Of a stretch of 64,000 bases of DNA, positions 1 through 8,411 are shown piece by piece. Position 1 is the stretch's first letter; each line of letters begins with the position of its first letter. The notes under the pieces were generated by a model, which was given only the letters and a program-made list of their open reading frames with translations, searched no databases and was not told the origin of the DNA. Both the position numbers and the translations under genes were made by a program. The stretch is from Streptomyces sp. CB02923 (GTDB lineage Bacteria; Actinomycetota; Actinomycetes; Streptomycetales; Streptomycetaceae), in contig NZ_LWKZ01000023.1 in the NCBI RefSeq assembly GCF_001905005.1, forward strand, positions 992,001-1,056,000. Reading direction: 5' to 3'.

Positions 1-243
1 GCCCGCGTCGGTGACCCGGTCCAGCGTCGCGTCGTGGAAGGCCACGAGCCGGCCGTCCGACGTGGCGTGCACGTCGGTCTCCAGGTAGCGATAGCCGAGC
101 GCCACCGCGCGCCGGAAGGCCGCGGCGGTGTTCTCCAGTCCGTCCGCGGCGCCGCCCCGGTGGGCGAAGGCGAGCGGGGCCGGGTGGTCGAGGTAGGGGT
201 GCCGTACGGGAAACCCGCGGGTGGTCAACTGCTGGGAGCGCAT
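1..243 (-). CDS. Glycerophosphodiester phosphodiesterase, N-terminal part (cut by window edge)
   Basis: The minus strand from the ATG at 243 reads MRSQQLTTRGFPVRHPYLDH, then LAFAHRGGAADGLENT and YLETDVHATSDGRLVAFHD, and remains open to base 1. HRGG with the following glutamate and ETDVHxTSDG are the metal- and substrate-binding motifs of the GDPD (GlpQ/UgpQ) TIM-barrel family. Members hydrolyse glycerophosphodiesters to glycerol 3-phosphate and an alcohol. No signal peptide precedes the barrel, so a cytosolic UgpQ-type enzyme is likely. Only about 81 residues are inside the window. Confidence 0.9.
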   Translation of the reverse strand, partial: MRSQQLTTRGFPVRHPYLDHPAPLAFAHRGGAADGLENTAAAFRRAVALGYRYLETDVHATSDGRLVAFHDATLDRVTDAG

Positions 244-377
244 TGGCCAGAGGATATACAGGGCGGACGGGGGGTTCGTCGGCAACCGGCCACGGGGCGC
301 GGCCGGTATCCGGCGCGCGGCGGGCCTCCGGCGCCGCGCCTCGGTGCGCGGGCGGGCGGGACCGCGGCGGATCGCCC

Positions 378-470
378 GGAGTCCCCGGCCCGGAGTCCCC
401 GGCCCGGAGCCCTCGGTTCGGCGTCCCCGGCCCGGTGCCCTCCGCCCGGCGCCTTCGGCCCGGAGATCCT
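378..470. repeat. Degenerate GC-rich tandem repeats
   Basis: The 239-bp gap between the two minus-strand genes contains several imperfect copies of a 14-15 bp unit close to GTCCCCGGCCCGGA. No convincing gene lies here; open frames across it are GC-bias artefacts. It may contribute to termination of the oxidoreductase transcript or be simple slippage-derived sequence. Confidence 0.5.
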
Positions 471-482
471 GCTCCGCCGCCC

Positions 483-1409
483 TCAGCGCAGCGTCTCGCC
501 CGGAAGGTCGAATATCTGCTCGGCCGCGGTCTCCAGCTGGGTGAGGTCGTGCCAGGGGCTCTCCTCCGGAGGAACCGGCCCGGCGTAGCTCGACAGGAAC
601 GTGTCCAGGACGACGTACGGGACGCCCAGCTCCGCCAGTGCCTCCAGGTCCGCGCGGACCTGGTCCACCGACCCGTGGCCCGGCAGCCGGGACTCCGCCT
701 GCACGGGCCGTTCCGTGAGGTGCAGGGCGATCCGCGGCGTCACCGCGGGCGTCGGCCGGCTGGCCGCTTCCGCCGCGGCCTCCAGCACCGGCAGCCGCTC
801 GCGAATCGCGTCCGCGCCCAGGGTGTACGGGTGCCAGGCGTCGCCGAACCGCCCGGCCCGGCGCAGCGCGGCGTCACTGAGGCCGCCGACCCAGACCGGC
901 GGGTGCGGATCGCGCACCGGGGCGGGCCCTGTCGTGATGCCGGAGTACGCGGCGTGCTCGCCCTGGAAGGAGACCACCGGCTGCGTCCAGTGCTCCTTGA
1001 TGCAGGCGAGGTACTCGTCGGTGATCCGGCCGCGGGACGCGAAATCGATGCCGAGCGCCGCGTACTCCTGTTGCGACCAGCCGACGCCCACACCGAAGAC
1101 CAGCCGGCCGCCGCTGAACCGGTCCAGGTTGGCGGTCACCCGCGCGGTCTGGAGGGGATGGCGGTACGGGAGGACCACGACCGTGGTGCCCAGCTCGATG
1201 GTGCTGGTCCGGCCCGCGAGCCAGGCGAGCGTGGTGAACGGGTCGTAGAACGGCGGCGGGAAGACACCGGCGACCTCCGGGGGCAGCGTCACATGATCGG
1301 AGATCATCGCCAGGTGGTAGCCCAGCTCCTCGGCGCCGCGCACCCATGTCTCGATGCCCTCGGGTGTGGTGTCCGCCCCGTAGTTGAGGACGTTGATCCC
1401 GATCTTCAC
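483..1409 (-). CDS. LLM-class F420-dependent oxidoreductase
   Basis: This 308-residue protein starts MKIGINVLNYG (GTG at 1409, preceded by AGGGAG) and has the luciferase-like monooxygenase barrel: ISDHVTLPP near residue 37, GTTVVVLPYRHP and the glycine-rich GRLVFGVGVGWSQQEYAALG. These are typical of actinobacterial F420-dependent TIGR03619-type enzymes. The physiological substrate cannot be read from sequence. The longer in-frame start at 1451 has no good ribosome binding site. It is monocistronic, facing the glycerophosphodiesterase in the same direction. Confidence 0.85.
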   Translation of the reverse strand: MKIGINVLNYGADTTPEGIETWVRGAEELGYHLAMISDHVTLPPEVAGVFPPPFYDPFTTLAWLAGRTSTIELGTTVVVLPYRHPLQTARVTANLDRFSGGRLVFGVGVGWSQQEYAALGIDFASRGRITDEYLACIKEHWTQPVVSFQGEHAAYSGITTGPAPVRDPHPPVWVGGLSDAALRRAGRFGDAWHPYTLGADAIRERLPVLEAAAEAASRPTPAVTPRIALHLTERPVQAESRLPGHGSVDQVRADLEALAELGVPYVVLDTFLSSYAGPVPPEESPWHDLTQLETAAEQIFDLPGETLR

Positions 1410-1580
1410 AGCCGCTCCCTTGGTGGTCGTGCCCCTCGTTGCGGGCAGCAAAAGGCCAGGTCAGAGGGGTGTTTGATGGAGAGAGCGTAACAGTCGGGAA
1501 GATCGGGGGAGGGGGCGTGCGGCGATAAATCGGTACAAGGGTAAGGGAGTTGCTCCCGGGGCGGGGAGGGGTGCGAAGGG

Positions 1581-1690
1581 GTGATCCCGGTTCCTGCCCC
1601 GGCTCCGGTTCCTGCTCCGGTTCTGCCCCGGCCCCGGCCCCGGCCCCAGCCCCGGTCCCGGTTCCTGCCCCGGTCCCGCTTCTGCCTCCG
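1581..1690. repeat. Low-complexity GGTTCCTGCCCCGG repeats 3' of yczE
   Basis: Directly downstream of the yczE stop (minus strand) is about 110 bp of degenerate repeats of GGTTCCTGCTCCGG/GGCCCCGGCCCC type. On the transcribed strand this is a G-run-rich segment that could form G-quadruplex-like structures or act as an unusual 3' end. No coding function is apparent. Confidence 0.6.
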
Positions 1691-1701
1691 CCCCGCCCGG
1701 C

Positions 1702-2364
1702 TCAGGAGGACGGTGCGGGTGCCGAGACCGGCGCGGACGACGCCACCACGCGGCCGCCCCGCCCGCCGATGGTGAAGAAGCGCAGCGAGAACTGGGCCAG
1801 GGGGCCGATGGCCAGTGCGTAGAGCACGGTGCCCACGCCCACCGAGCCGCCGAGCGTGAAGCCGGCCACGAGCACGGCGACCTCGATGCAGGTCCGCACC
1901 AGGCGCAGCGGCCGGCCCGTGCGCTGGTGCAGGCCGGTCATCAGCCCGTCGCGCGGCCCGGGACCGAAACGGGCGGATATGTAGAGCCCCGTCGCCATAC
2001 CGTTCAGCAGGATCGCGGCGGCGAGCAGGGGGATGCGGAAGGCGAGCGAGGTGATCTCCGGTACGAGGGCGATGGTCGCGTCCATCACCAGGCCGAGGAT
2101 CACGACGTTGGAGACCGTGCCCAGCCCGGGGCGTTGCCGTAGCGGGATCCACGGGAGGAGGATCAGCGCGCCGGAGGCGATCGTGATCGTGCCGATCGAC
2201 AGGCCGGTATGGCGGGAGATGCCCTGGTTGAGGACGCTCCAAGGCTCCAGGCCGAGCCCGGCGCGCAGCTGTAGTCCCATGCTGAGGCCGTACAGCACCA
2301 GTCCGGTGTAGAGGTGGACGAGGCGGCGTGGCAGCCGCCGGCCTGTCTCCTCTGTGTCCTCCAC
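1702..2364 (-). CDS. yczE: YczE/YitT-family integral membrane protein
   Basis: This is a 220-residue protein with about five hydrophobic segments. Motifs include LYGLSMGLQLRAGLGLEPW near the N-terminus and ARFGPGPRDGLMTGL in the second half, both characteristic of the YczE/YyaS/YitT family. Transport function is undetermined in the family. The chosen GTG start (VEDTEETG) has GGAGG 8-9 bp upstream; a TTG at about 2391, also with a GGAGG, is the alternative. It is divergent from a MocR-type regulator, an arrangement known from Bacillus-type yczR-yczE pairs, so the neighbour probably controls it. Confidence 0.8.
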   Translation of the reverse strand: MEDTEETGRRLPRRLVHLYTGLVLYGLSMGLQLRAGLGLEPWSVLNQGISRHTGLSIGTITIASGALILLPWIPLRQRPGLGTVSNVVILGLVMDATIALVPEITSLAFRIPLLAAAILLNGMATGLYISARFGPGPRDGLMTGLHQRTGRPLRLVRTCIEVAVLVAGFTLGGSVGVGTVLYALAIGPLAQFSLRFFTIGGRGGRVVASSAPVSAPAPSS

Positions 2365-2414
2365 GGCGTCGGACCTCCGTGCGCTGAACAAGGCGTTCCC
2401 CCTCCTGGCATGAT

Positions 2415-2485
2415 TGGACTGGCACGTGACACTCTGTGGCTCGGAGTTGATCAGGTTCCATGGCCAATTCGGGAAAGGTGGACTG
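2415..2485. promoter_or_regulatory. Candidate MocR operator: direct repeats TGGACTG
   Basis: The 127-bp divergent region between yczE and mocR has TGGACTG at 2415-2421 and again at 2479-2485, in the same orientation and 64 bp apart. MocR/PdxR regulators commonly bind spaced direct repeats, and the second copy (AAAGGTGGACTG) resembles the AAAGTGGWCTA half-sites described for corynebacterial PdxR. Site assignment is an inference. Confidence 0.4.
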
Positions 2486-2491
2486 CTCACG

Positions 2492-3994
2492 ATGGCGCAG
2501 TGGACTTCAGCGGTGGGGGCGTCACAACTTGCCCGGTTGCTCCGGTCGCAGGACACCCGTGACGCCGTGGCTCCGGCCGGCCGCCGCATCCCCGCCTACC
2601 GCGGCCTCGCGGACGGTGTACGCCTCCTCGTCCTGGAAGGCCGGGTACCGGTCGCCGCCCGCCTGCCCGCGGAACGCGAACTGGCCGCCGCTCTCTCCGT
2701 GAGCCGCACCACCGTCGCCGCGGCCTACGAAGCGCTGCGCGCCGAAGGCTTCCTGGAGTCCCGCCGCGGTTCGGGCAGCTGGACCGCCGTCCCCGCGGGG
2801 AACCCGCTGCCCACCCGCGGCCTGGAACCTCTGCCGCCGGAAGCCGCCAGCTCCATGATCGACCTCGGCTGCGCCGCCCTCCCGGCCCCCGAGCCGTGGC
2901 TGACGCGCGGCGTGCAGGGCGCCATGGAACACCTTCCGCTGTACGCGCACACCCACGGCGACTACCCGGCAGGCCTGCCCGCCCTGCGCCAGGCGCTCGC
3001 CGACCGCTACACCGCCCGCGGCATCCCCACGATGCCCGAGCAGATCATGGTCACCACCGGAGCCATGGGCGCGGTGGCCGCCATCTGCCGCCAGATCACC
3101 CGGCCCGGCGAGCGCGTCGCCGTCGACTCCCCGTCGTACGCCAACATCCTCCAGCTGATGCGCGACGCCGGTGCCCGGCTGGTGCCCGTCGCCCTCACCG
3201 ACCGCCTCGCCGGCTGGGACATTCCGGCCTGGCGCCAGGTCATGCGGGACGCCGCGCCCCGCATGGCGTACGTCGTCGCCGACTTCCACAACCCGACCGG
3301 CACCCTCGCCACCGAGGACCAGCGCCGCCGCCTGGTGGACGCCGCCCGCGCGGCCGGAACGGTCCTGGTCGTCGACGAGACCATGGCCGAACTCCGCCTG
3401 GACGACATCGAGATGCCCCGGTCCGTCTGCGCCTTCGACCCCGCGGGCAGCAACGTCATCACGGTCGGCTCGGTCAGCAAGGCGTTCTGGGCCGGGATGC
3501 GTATCGGCTGGGTACGGGCCGCCCCCGACATCATCCGCAGCCTCGTCGCCGCCCGCGCCTTCGCCGACCTCGGCTCGCCCGTCCTCGAACAGCTCGCCAT
3601 CACCTCGCTCCTGGAAGGCGACGGCTGGGAGCAGGCCGTCGAGATCCGCCGCGACCAGGCCCGCGAGAACCGCGACGCGATCGTCGCCGCGCTCCGGCGC
3701 CATCTGCCCGACTGGGAGTTCAGCGTGCCGGGCGGCGGCCTCACCCTGTGGGCGCGCACCGGCGGCCTTTCGGGCTCGCGGATCGCGGAGGCGGGGGAGC
3801 GGCTCGGCGTACGGGTGCCCTCCGGGCCGCGGTTCGGCGTGGACGGCGCGTTCGAGGGGTTCGTCCGGCTGCCGTTCACGGTCAGCGGAGCCGTCGCCGA
3901 CGAGGCCGCGTCCCGGCTGGCCGCCGCGGCCCGCCACGTGGGGGCGGGAACGGCCGCCGGAGAGGTCGAGACGCCGCACAGCTTCGTGGCCTGA
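2492..3994 (+). CDS. MocR-family GntR regulator with aminotransferase-like domain
   Basis: This 500-residue protein has a GntR winged helix at about residues 30-110 (GRVPVAARLPAERELAAALS, then VSRTTVAAAYEALRAEGFLE) fused to a fold-type I aminotransferase domain. The PLP lysine is in VGSVSKAFWAGMRIGW (Lys330), and VADFHNPTG is the usual PLP-contact motif. MocR proteins sense PLP or amino acids and generally act as transcription factors. It is divergent from yczE, whose promoter it probably regulates. The ATG at 2492 follows AAAGGTGG; the upstream start at 2414 would overlap the promoter region. Confidence 0.9.
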   Translation: MAQWTSAVGASQLARLLRSQDTRDAVAPAGRRIPAYRGLADGVRLLVLEGRVPVAARLPAERELAAALSVSRTTVAAAYEALRAEGFLESRRGSGSWTAVPAGNPLPTRGLEPLPPEAASSMIDLGCAALPAPEPWLTRGVQGAMEHLPLYAHTHGDYPAGLPALRQALADRYTARGIPTMPEQIMVTTGAMGAVAAICRQITRPGERVAVDSPSYANILQLMRDAGARLVPVALTDRLAGWDIPAWRQVMRDAAPRMAYVVADFHNPTGTLATEDQRRRLVDAARAAGTVLVVDETMAELRLDDIEMPRSVCAFDPAGSNVITVGSVSKAFWAGMRIGWVRAAPDIIRSLVAARAFADLGSPVLEQLAITSLLEGDGWEQAVEIRRDQARENRDAIVAALRRHLPDWEFSVPGGGLTLWARTGGLSGSRIAEAGERLGVRVPSGPRFGVDGAFEGFVRLPFTVSGAVADEAASRLAAAARHVGAGTAAGEVETPHSFVA

Positions 3995-4164
3995 GGACGC
4001 CCCTGCCGCGGTGCGCTGTGACGAGCTGCGGCTCGGCCCTGCCACCGTGCGTGCGTGAGCGGGCATGGCTGTGGTTTCGCGTGCATCAACCGTGTCACCT
4101 GGGGAAGCGTCCGGCGGGATGGTGGCCCAAGGAGGGCTGCACGCGGCCGACTACGCTCGTGTCC

Positions 4165-4512
4165 ATGGATGCGACCCTGCCGTTACTGATCATCATGGGC
4201 TTCTTCGCCGTGGCCTTGGGCTGCTTCGCGTGGCTGGCCGTGCACATTCGCCGCCGGGGCCTCGCGGGTGGGGCCACGAGCGCGGCCCTGGCCTCGTACG
4301 AGGAGGCGTTCCGCGCCACGGCTCACGCGTCGCACGTGGAGATCCGGGCCCAAGCGGAACGTACGGTACCGGCCTGGTCACCTGACGGTCACTGGGGACG
4401 GACGCCCGGCGGAACGGGACCGGTGGGCGCGGCGGCGCGCCGGCCGCTCCAGCAGCGTTCCCGCCGCTCACGCCGGGGCCGCTGGACGGACCGGCTGAGG
4501 CGTGGCCGCTGA
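4165..4512 (+). CDS. Small membrane-anchored protein of unknown function (contains TTA codon)
   Basis: This is a 115-residue protein. Residues 4-28 (LPLLIIMGFFAVALGCFAWL) form one transmembrane helix, followed by a basic cytoplasmic stretch HIRRRG and a hydrophilic Arg-rich tail. Codon 7 is TTA (4183-4185), the rare leucine codon read by bldA tRNA in Streptomyces, so translation may be developmentally controlled. It ends 4 bp before the convergent FtsK-like gene. No family is recognised, and no strong ribosome binding site is visible. Confidence 0.55.
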   Translation: MDATLPLLIIMGFFAVALGCFAWLAVHIRRRGLAGGATSAALASYEEAFRATAHASHVEIRAQAERTVPAWSPDGHWGRTPGGTGPVGAAARRPLQQRSRRSRRGRWTDRLRRGR

Positions 4513-4516
4513 CCGG

Positions 4517-6226
4517 TCACGTGGTCTCCGAGGGGGCGGACGGCGGGGCGGGGCCGGTGGCTCCGAACAGCACGTCCACCCCGATGGCCCGCTCCGCCCT
4601 GGTGGTCCGCTCCGCCTCGACGGTTTGCTCCGCCCCGACGGCCCGCTCCGCTCCGGCTGTACCGGCCGCCGTGGTCAGGTCCTCGGTCGCGTCCTCGGGT
4701 GTGTCCCCCGTCAGCGGAGCCGCGGGTTCCGGAAGGAGGTCCAGTACTGCCTGCCGGTGCGCTTCGCTCGTGGCGTCGTCGAAAGGGTCGGGTGTGGCCG
4801 GGACCTGGAGGCGGTGCACCGGCCCGGTGCCCAGCCGCGCGTAGCCGCGTCCGGGCGGTACGTCGGCGGCCGGCGTGGTGTGCGGCGGCGCTCCCAGCAC
4901 CGCCTGTACCTCTTCGGGGGCGGCCGGTCCCAGCACGACCCTGGCCCGGGTGTGTGTCAGCACGGGTTCGCTCAGCAGTCCGGCACTGTCGATCTGGTCG
5001 GCCACCACCACCGTGACGTAGGCCGCCCGGCCGTGCCGCAACGGCACCTGTAGCAGGTGCTGCGGGTCCTCGCGCCCTTCGGCCGCCGCGAGATGGGCCA
5101 GCGCGGTGGGCCGGTCGAGGAGGATCCACAGGGGCCAGCGGATGTCGTCCGGAGCCTGCCGCCCGGCCTGCCGGGCGCGGTTGGCGGTGATCAGCCGCCG
5201 CTCGGTCTCGTGCGCCGCCCACTCCAGCGTCGCGAGCGCCCCCGACAGCCCGGACTCGACCCCCATGACACCGGTCCGCTCCGCCAGACACGCGTACTCG
5301 CCGGTCCCGCTGCCGTCGATCACCAGGACGTCACCGTACGGAAGTGCCTGCAGCGCGATGGACCGCAGCAGCGTCGTGGTGCCCGAACCCGGCTGCCCCA
5401 GCACGAGCAGGTGGGGCTCGGTCGACCGCAGACCGGTCCGCCACACCACGGGCGGCTCGTCCCGGGCCCCCTCCCCGGCCTCCACCGGCAGCGTCCGCTG
5501 GACGGCGTCGGAGTCGGTGAACCCGAGGACGGTCTCACCGTGCGTCGTCACGAACCGCTGTGCCGCGATGTCGGTCGGCAGCGGGGGCAGCACCGTCACC
5601 GTCAGCTGGTTCGACTCCTCGTCCCACCCGAAGTGGTACTCCCTGCCACGCCCCGACTTGGCGTACAGCACCTGCTCGATACGGGCCCGGGACGCGGTGT
5701 CGCCGTCGGTGAAGTACGCCGGGTACCTCAGCGTCAGAAGGGCCGGACGTCCCGCCTCGTCGAAGGCGTACTCGACGAAGGCGCCCTCCCAGTCCCCGTC
5801 GTGGGCGTACAGGGGGTGGGGGTCGCCCTCGATCGCGAAGTAGGGCACCAGCGCTTCGTACAGCGCCCGCAGGCGGCCGGTCTCCGCTTCTCCCGGACCG
5901 GCGGCGGGCTCCTCGGCCGGCTGCTCCCGGCCCGCCCAGGCCGCCGCCGCCATGACCGTGACCAGGGCGAGCACGGGCCCGTACGGGACCAGCGCCACCG
6001 CCAGGACGCTGCCGGCGGCGAAGAACAGCAGGGTGCCGCGCCGCTCCTTGGGCGTCGAGGACCAGCGCCGCCGCCCGGCGGCCAGCAGCCGGCGCAGCCC
6101 GCGGCTGATCGTGATCAGCGGGTGGAACACGTCGGCCGCGCCGTCCGCCGCGGTACGCGCGAACTCGCGGCCGCGGGCGATCGGTGCGCTGTCGGTCAGG
6201 ATGCGGGGCAGTGGACGCCGGGCCAC
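4517..6226 (-). CDS. Membrane-anchored FtsK/TraB-like P-loop ATPase
   Basis: A 569-residue protein with a basic N-terminus, two hydrophobic helices at about residues 66-95, and a P-loop GQPGSGTTTL (Gly277-Thr285) followed by VLVIDG. This gives the order membrane anchor, a beta-rich linker and a RecA-like ATPase, resembling FtsK/SpoIIIE and plasmid-transfer-like proteins of Streptomyces. The Walker A lysine position is occupied by threonine (GSGTTT), unusual and possibly reducing ATP hydrolysis. The C-terminus has a low-complexity AERAxxAEQT run. It lies 93 bp downstream of a small membrane protein in the same direction, probably one transcript. Confidence 0.6.
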   Translation of the reverse strand: MARRPLPRILTDSAPIARGREFARTAADGAADVFHPLITISRGLRRLLAAGRRRWSSTPKERRGTLLFFAAGSVLAVALVPYGPVLALVTVMAAAAWAGREQPAEEPAAGPGEAETGRLRALYEALVPYFAIEGDPHPLYAHDGDWEGAFVEYAFDEAGRPALLTLRYPAYFTDGDTASRARIEQVLYAKSGRGREYHFGWDEESNQLTVTVLPPLPTDIAAQRFVTTHGETVLGFTDSDAVQRTLPVEAGEGARDEPPVVWRTGLRSTEPHLLVLGQPGSGTTTLLRSIALQALPYGDVLVIDGSGTGEYACLAERTGVMGVESGLSGALATLEWAAHETERRLITANRARQAGRQAPDDIRWPLWILLDRPTALAHLAAAEGREDPQHLLQVPLRHGRAAYVTVVVADQIDSAGLLSEPVLTHTRARVVLGPAAPEEVQAVLGAPPHTTPAADVPPGRGYARLGTGPVHRLQVPATPDPFDDATSEAHRQAVLDLLPEPAAPLTGDTPEDATEDLTTAAGTAGAERAVGAEQTVEAERTTRAERAIGVDVLFGATGPAPPSAPSETT

Positions 6227-6319
6227 ATCATCTCCTGGGGGATCGTGCGGTGGTCGCTCCGGGACCCGAGGGCGGCCGGGTGCCGCCCGCCGGACGGTGC
6301 GCGGGAGAGAGGGCCGCGG

Positions 6320-6514
6320 TCAGAGCTTGATGCCGCCCAGGAGGTTGGCCAGGCTCGCCCCGCCGGCCTTGATGCTCGGCGCGATGGCGGAGCCCGCGAG
6401 GTAGAAACCGAACAGGGCGCAGACCAGGGCGTGGGACACCTTGAGTCCGTCCTTGCGGAAGAACAGGAAGACGATGAGGCCGAGCAGAACGACGCCGGAG
6501 ATGGACAGAATCAT
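6320..6514 (-). CDS. Small two-helix membrane protein
   Basis: This 64-residue protein starts MILSISGVVLLGLIVFLFFRKDG, followed by a second hydrophobic segment around VCALFGFYLAGSAIAPSI, with a Gly-rich C-terminus. GGAGAGAACTCC lies immediately upstream of the ATG. It precedes the FtsK-like ATPase in the same direction, and proteins of this kind accompany such ATPases in Streptomyces. I infer that it is a membrane partner; no enzymatic motif is present. Confidence 0.7.
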   Translation of the reverse strand: MILSISGVVLLGLIVFLFFRKDGLKVSHALVCALFGFYLAGSAIAPSIKAGGASLANLLGGIKL

Positions 6515-6746
6515 GGAGTTCTCTCCTCGGTGGTGGGGACGGTCACCATGAGTCCTTCCAGCCTCACAGCAAGTATCAAGCCGCAAAAAGCTGCGAACGG
6601 GTGATTCGCCGGCGAAACCCCCCGGCCGGCGCAACACAACTGCCCGGACGCCCCCGGATCCCGCATAATTGCAGGTCAGGTGCCGGTCCGGCACCGTGGA
6701 AGCAGTGGCGGCCGGTGGCCGTCGCGCGCGACCGCAGGAGTTTTCG

Positions 6747-7679
6747 GTGCAGGCTGTGCTCGCCGCGTTGTGCGCCCTGCTGACGGCCGCGGCCAACGCC
6801 ACGGGCACCGTGCTCCAGCGGATCGCGGCCCGCGAAGTGCCGCCGGGCGACGCCTTCAGCGTCCGGCTGTTCCGGCACCTGCTGCGCAGCCCGGCGTGGC
6901 TGGGCGGCATCGCCGTCATCGTCGGTGCCGCCGCGTGCCAGGCCCTGGCCCTGACGTTGGGCTCGCTGTCGCTGGTGCAGCCCATCCTGGTCGCCGAGCT
7001 CCCGTTCACGCTGGTCATCGCCAGTGCGGTGGCGCGGCGGCGGTTGCCTGCGGCCGGTTGGGCGGCCTCGGTCACGGTGGCCGCCGGACTCGGGCTGGGG
7101 CTGGCCGCGGCCGCCCCCTCCGGTGGCGGCACCGAAGTGTCCGCCGGGACGTGGGTGCTGACGCTGCTCATCACCGGGGGCGCCATGGCCGCCTGTGTAC
7201 TGGCCGCCCTGCCGAGGCCCCGCGGCAAGGCCCGTGCGGCTCTCTTCAGCTGCGCCTCCGCGATCGGTTACGCCCTGACCGCGACGCTGATGAAGGCGGC
7301 GACCGAAACCTTCGACCGGCACGGCCCCGGCGCGTTCTTCACCTGCTGGCAGACGTACGCCTTCGTGGCGGCGGGAGCGTGCGCGCTGTTTCTGCTGGCC
7401 AACGCCATGGAGTCCGGTCCGCTGGTGGCTTCGCAGCCCGCCCTCACCCTGGGGGAGGCGCTGGTCAGTCTGGCGCTGGGGATCCTGGTGTACGGGGAGC
7501 ACGTACGCGCGGGCTGGTGGCTGATCCCGGAGGGGGTCGGGGCGGTCATGGTCACGTGGGGTGTCGTGGTGCTGCCCCGGGCCGACACGGAGGAGGCCGA
7601 GGGGCGGGAGGGGGCCGATGGGGAGAAAGGGACTGAAGGGGAGGAGGGAACCGAAGGGGAGGGAGCGTCCGTCGATTGA
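6747..7679 (+). CDS. DMT/EamA-type membrane permease
   Basis: This 310-residue protein has about ten hydrophobic helices. Residues 1-60 show the small-residue pattern LTAAANATGTVLQR and, further on, QPILVAELPFTLVIASA, as in NIPA/EamA-like drug-metabolite transporter families. The C-terminal tail is a low-complexity Glu/Gly repeat (GxEGEEGTEG). The GTG start is set by GCAGGAG 6 bp upstream. Substrate is unknown. The gene is divergent from the small membrane protein at 6514. Confidence 0.75.
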   Translation: MQAVLAALCALLTAAANATGTVLQRIAAREVPPGDAFSVRLFRHLLRSPAWLGGIAVIVGAAACQALALTLGSLSLVQPILVAELPFTLVIASAVARRRLPAAGWAASVTVAAGLGLGLAAAAPSGGGTEVSAGTWVLTLLITGGAMAACVLAALPRPRGKARAALFSCASAIGYALTATLMKAATETFDRHGPGAFFTCWQTYAFVAAGACALFLLANAMESGPLVASQPALTLGEALVSLALGILVYGEHVRAGWWLIPEGVGAVMVTWGVVVLPRADTEEAEGREGADGEKGTEGEEGTEGEGASVD

Positions 7680-7860
7680 CGGCGCTCAGAGCGGCGTCCG
7701 TCGCCCGACGACGCTCGGACGGCCGAGGTCAGGGCTTGGTCAGGGCTTCCGCCGTCGAAAACCGGTGTCGTGGACCCATGGGCGAGAGCTACCTTCCGTC
7801 CATGGACGTACCCGTCACGCTCCGGCGCCCGGTCCCCTCGCTCCGGCGCCCGGCTCCGCG

Positions 7861-8403
7861 ATGATCACCTGGCGCCGGGCCACCGAAGGCGACTTCCCGC
7901 TCCTGCAACGCTGGCTGGCGCAGCCGCACGTGGCCCGGTGGTGGAACCACGAGACCTCGGCGGAGGCGGTGGCGCGCGACTTCGGCGCCTCGGCCAGGGG
8001 CGAAGAGCCCTCCGAGGACCTGCTCGTCCTCCTCGACGGCCGCCCCCTCGGCCTGGTCCAGCGGTGCCGGCTCGCCGACTACCCGGAATACCTGGCCGAG
8101 TTGGCCGCCGTGACCGAGGTGAGCGGTGAAACGGTGACCCTCGACTACCTCATCGGCGATCCGGAGCAGGTGGGGCGGGGGCACGGCCCGCGCATGATCC
8201 GGGCCGTCGTACGGGCGACGTGGCGCGACTATCCGTACGCCCCGGCCGTCCTGATCCCCGTACCGGCCGCCAACCGGGCCTCCTGGCGGGCCCTGGAGAA
8301 GGCCGGGCTGCGCCGTGTCGCGGAAGTCGAACTCGAACCGGACAGCCCTGCCTCCGGCCGCGCGCACCACCTCTACCGCGTGGCCCGGCCGGGGGAGGGA
8401 TGA
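7861..8403 (+). CDS. GNAT-family N-acetyltransferase (AAC(6')/IucB-like subgroup)
   Basis: A 180-residue protein opening MITWRRATEGDFPLLQRWL and containing HVARWWNHE, LDYLIGDPEQVGRGHGPRMI (acetyl-CoA loop, variant of Q/RxxGxG/A) and NRASWRALEKAGL near the C-terminus. This layout matches the acetyltransferase group that includes aminoglycoside 6'-N-acetyltransferases and siderophore N-hydroxylysine acylases. Drug specificity cannot be inferred from this alone. It ends 8 bp before the convergent hydrolase gene. Confidence 0.8.
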   Translation: MITWRRATEGDFPLLQRWLAQPHVARWWNHETSAEAVARDFGASARGEEPSEDLLVLLDGRPLGLVQRCRLADYPEYLAELAAVTEVSGETVTLDYLIGDPEQVGRGHGPRMIRAVVRATWRDYPYAPAVLIPVPAANRASWRALEKAGLRRVAEVELEPDSPASGRAHHLYRVARPGEG

Positions 8404-8411
8404 CCCGGACG

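Noticed and set aside
243..1490. Plus-strand open frame of 415 codons over the LLM oxidoreductase
   Set aside because: Composition is Arg/Gly/Pro-rich without homology features, and it is antisense to a clear oxidoreductase.
1581..1690. CRISPR-like array in the repeats near 1.6 kb
   Set aside because: Units are short, degenerate and contiguous without spacers, and no cas genes are present.
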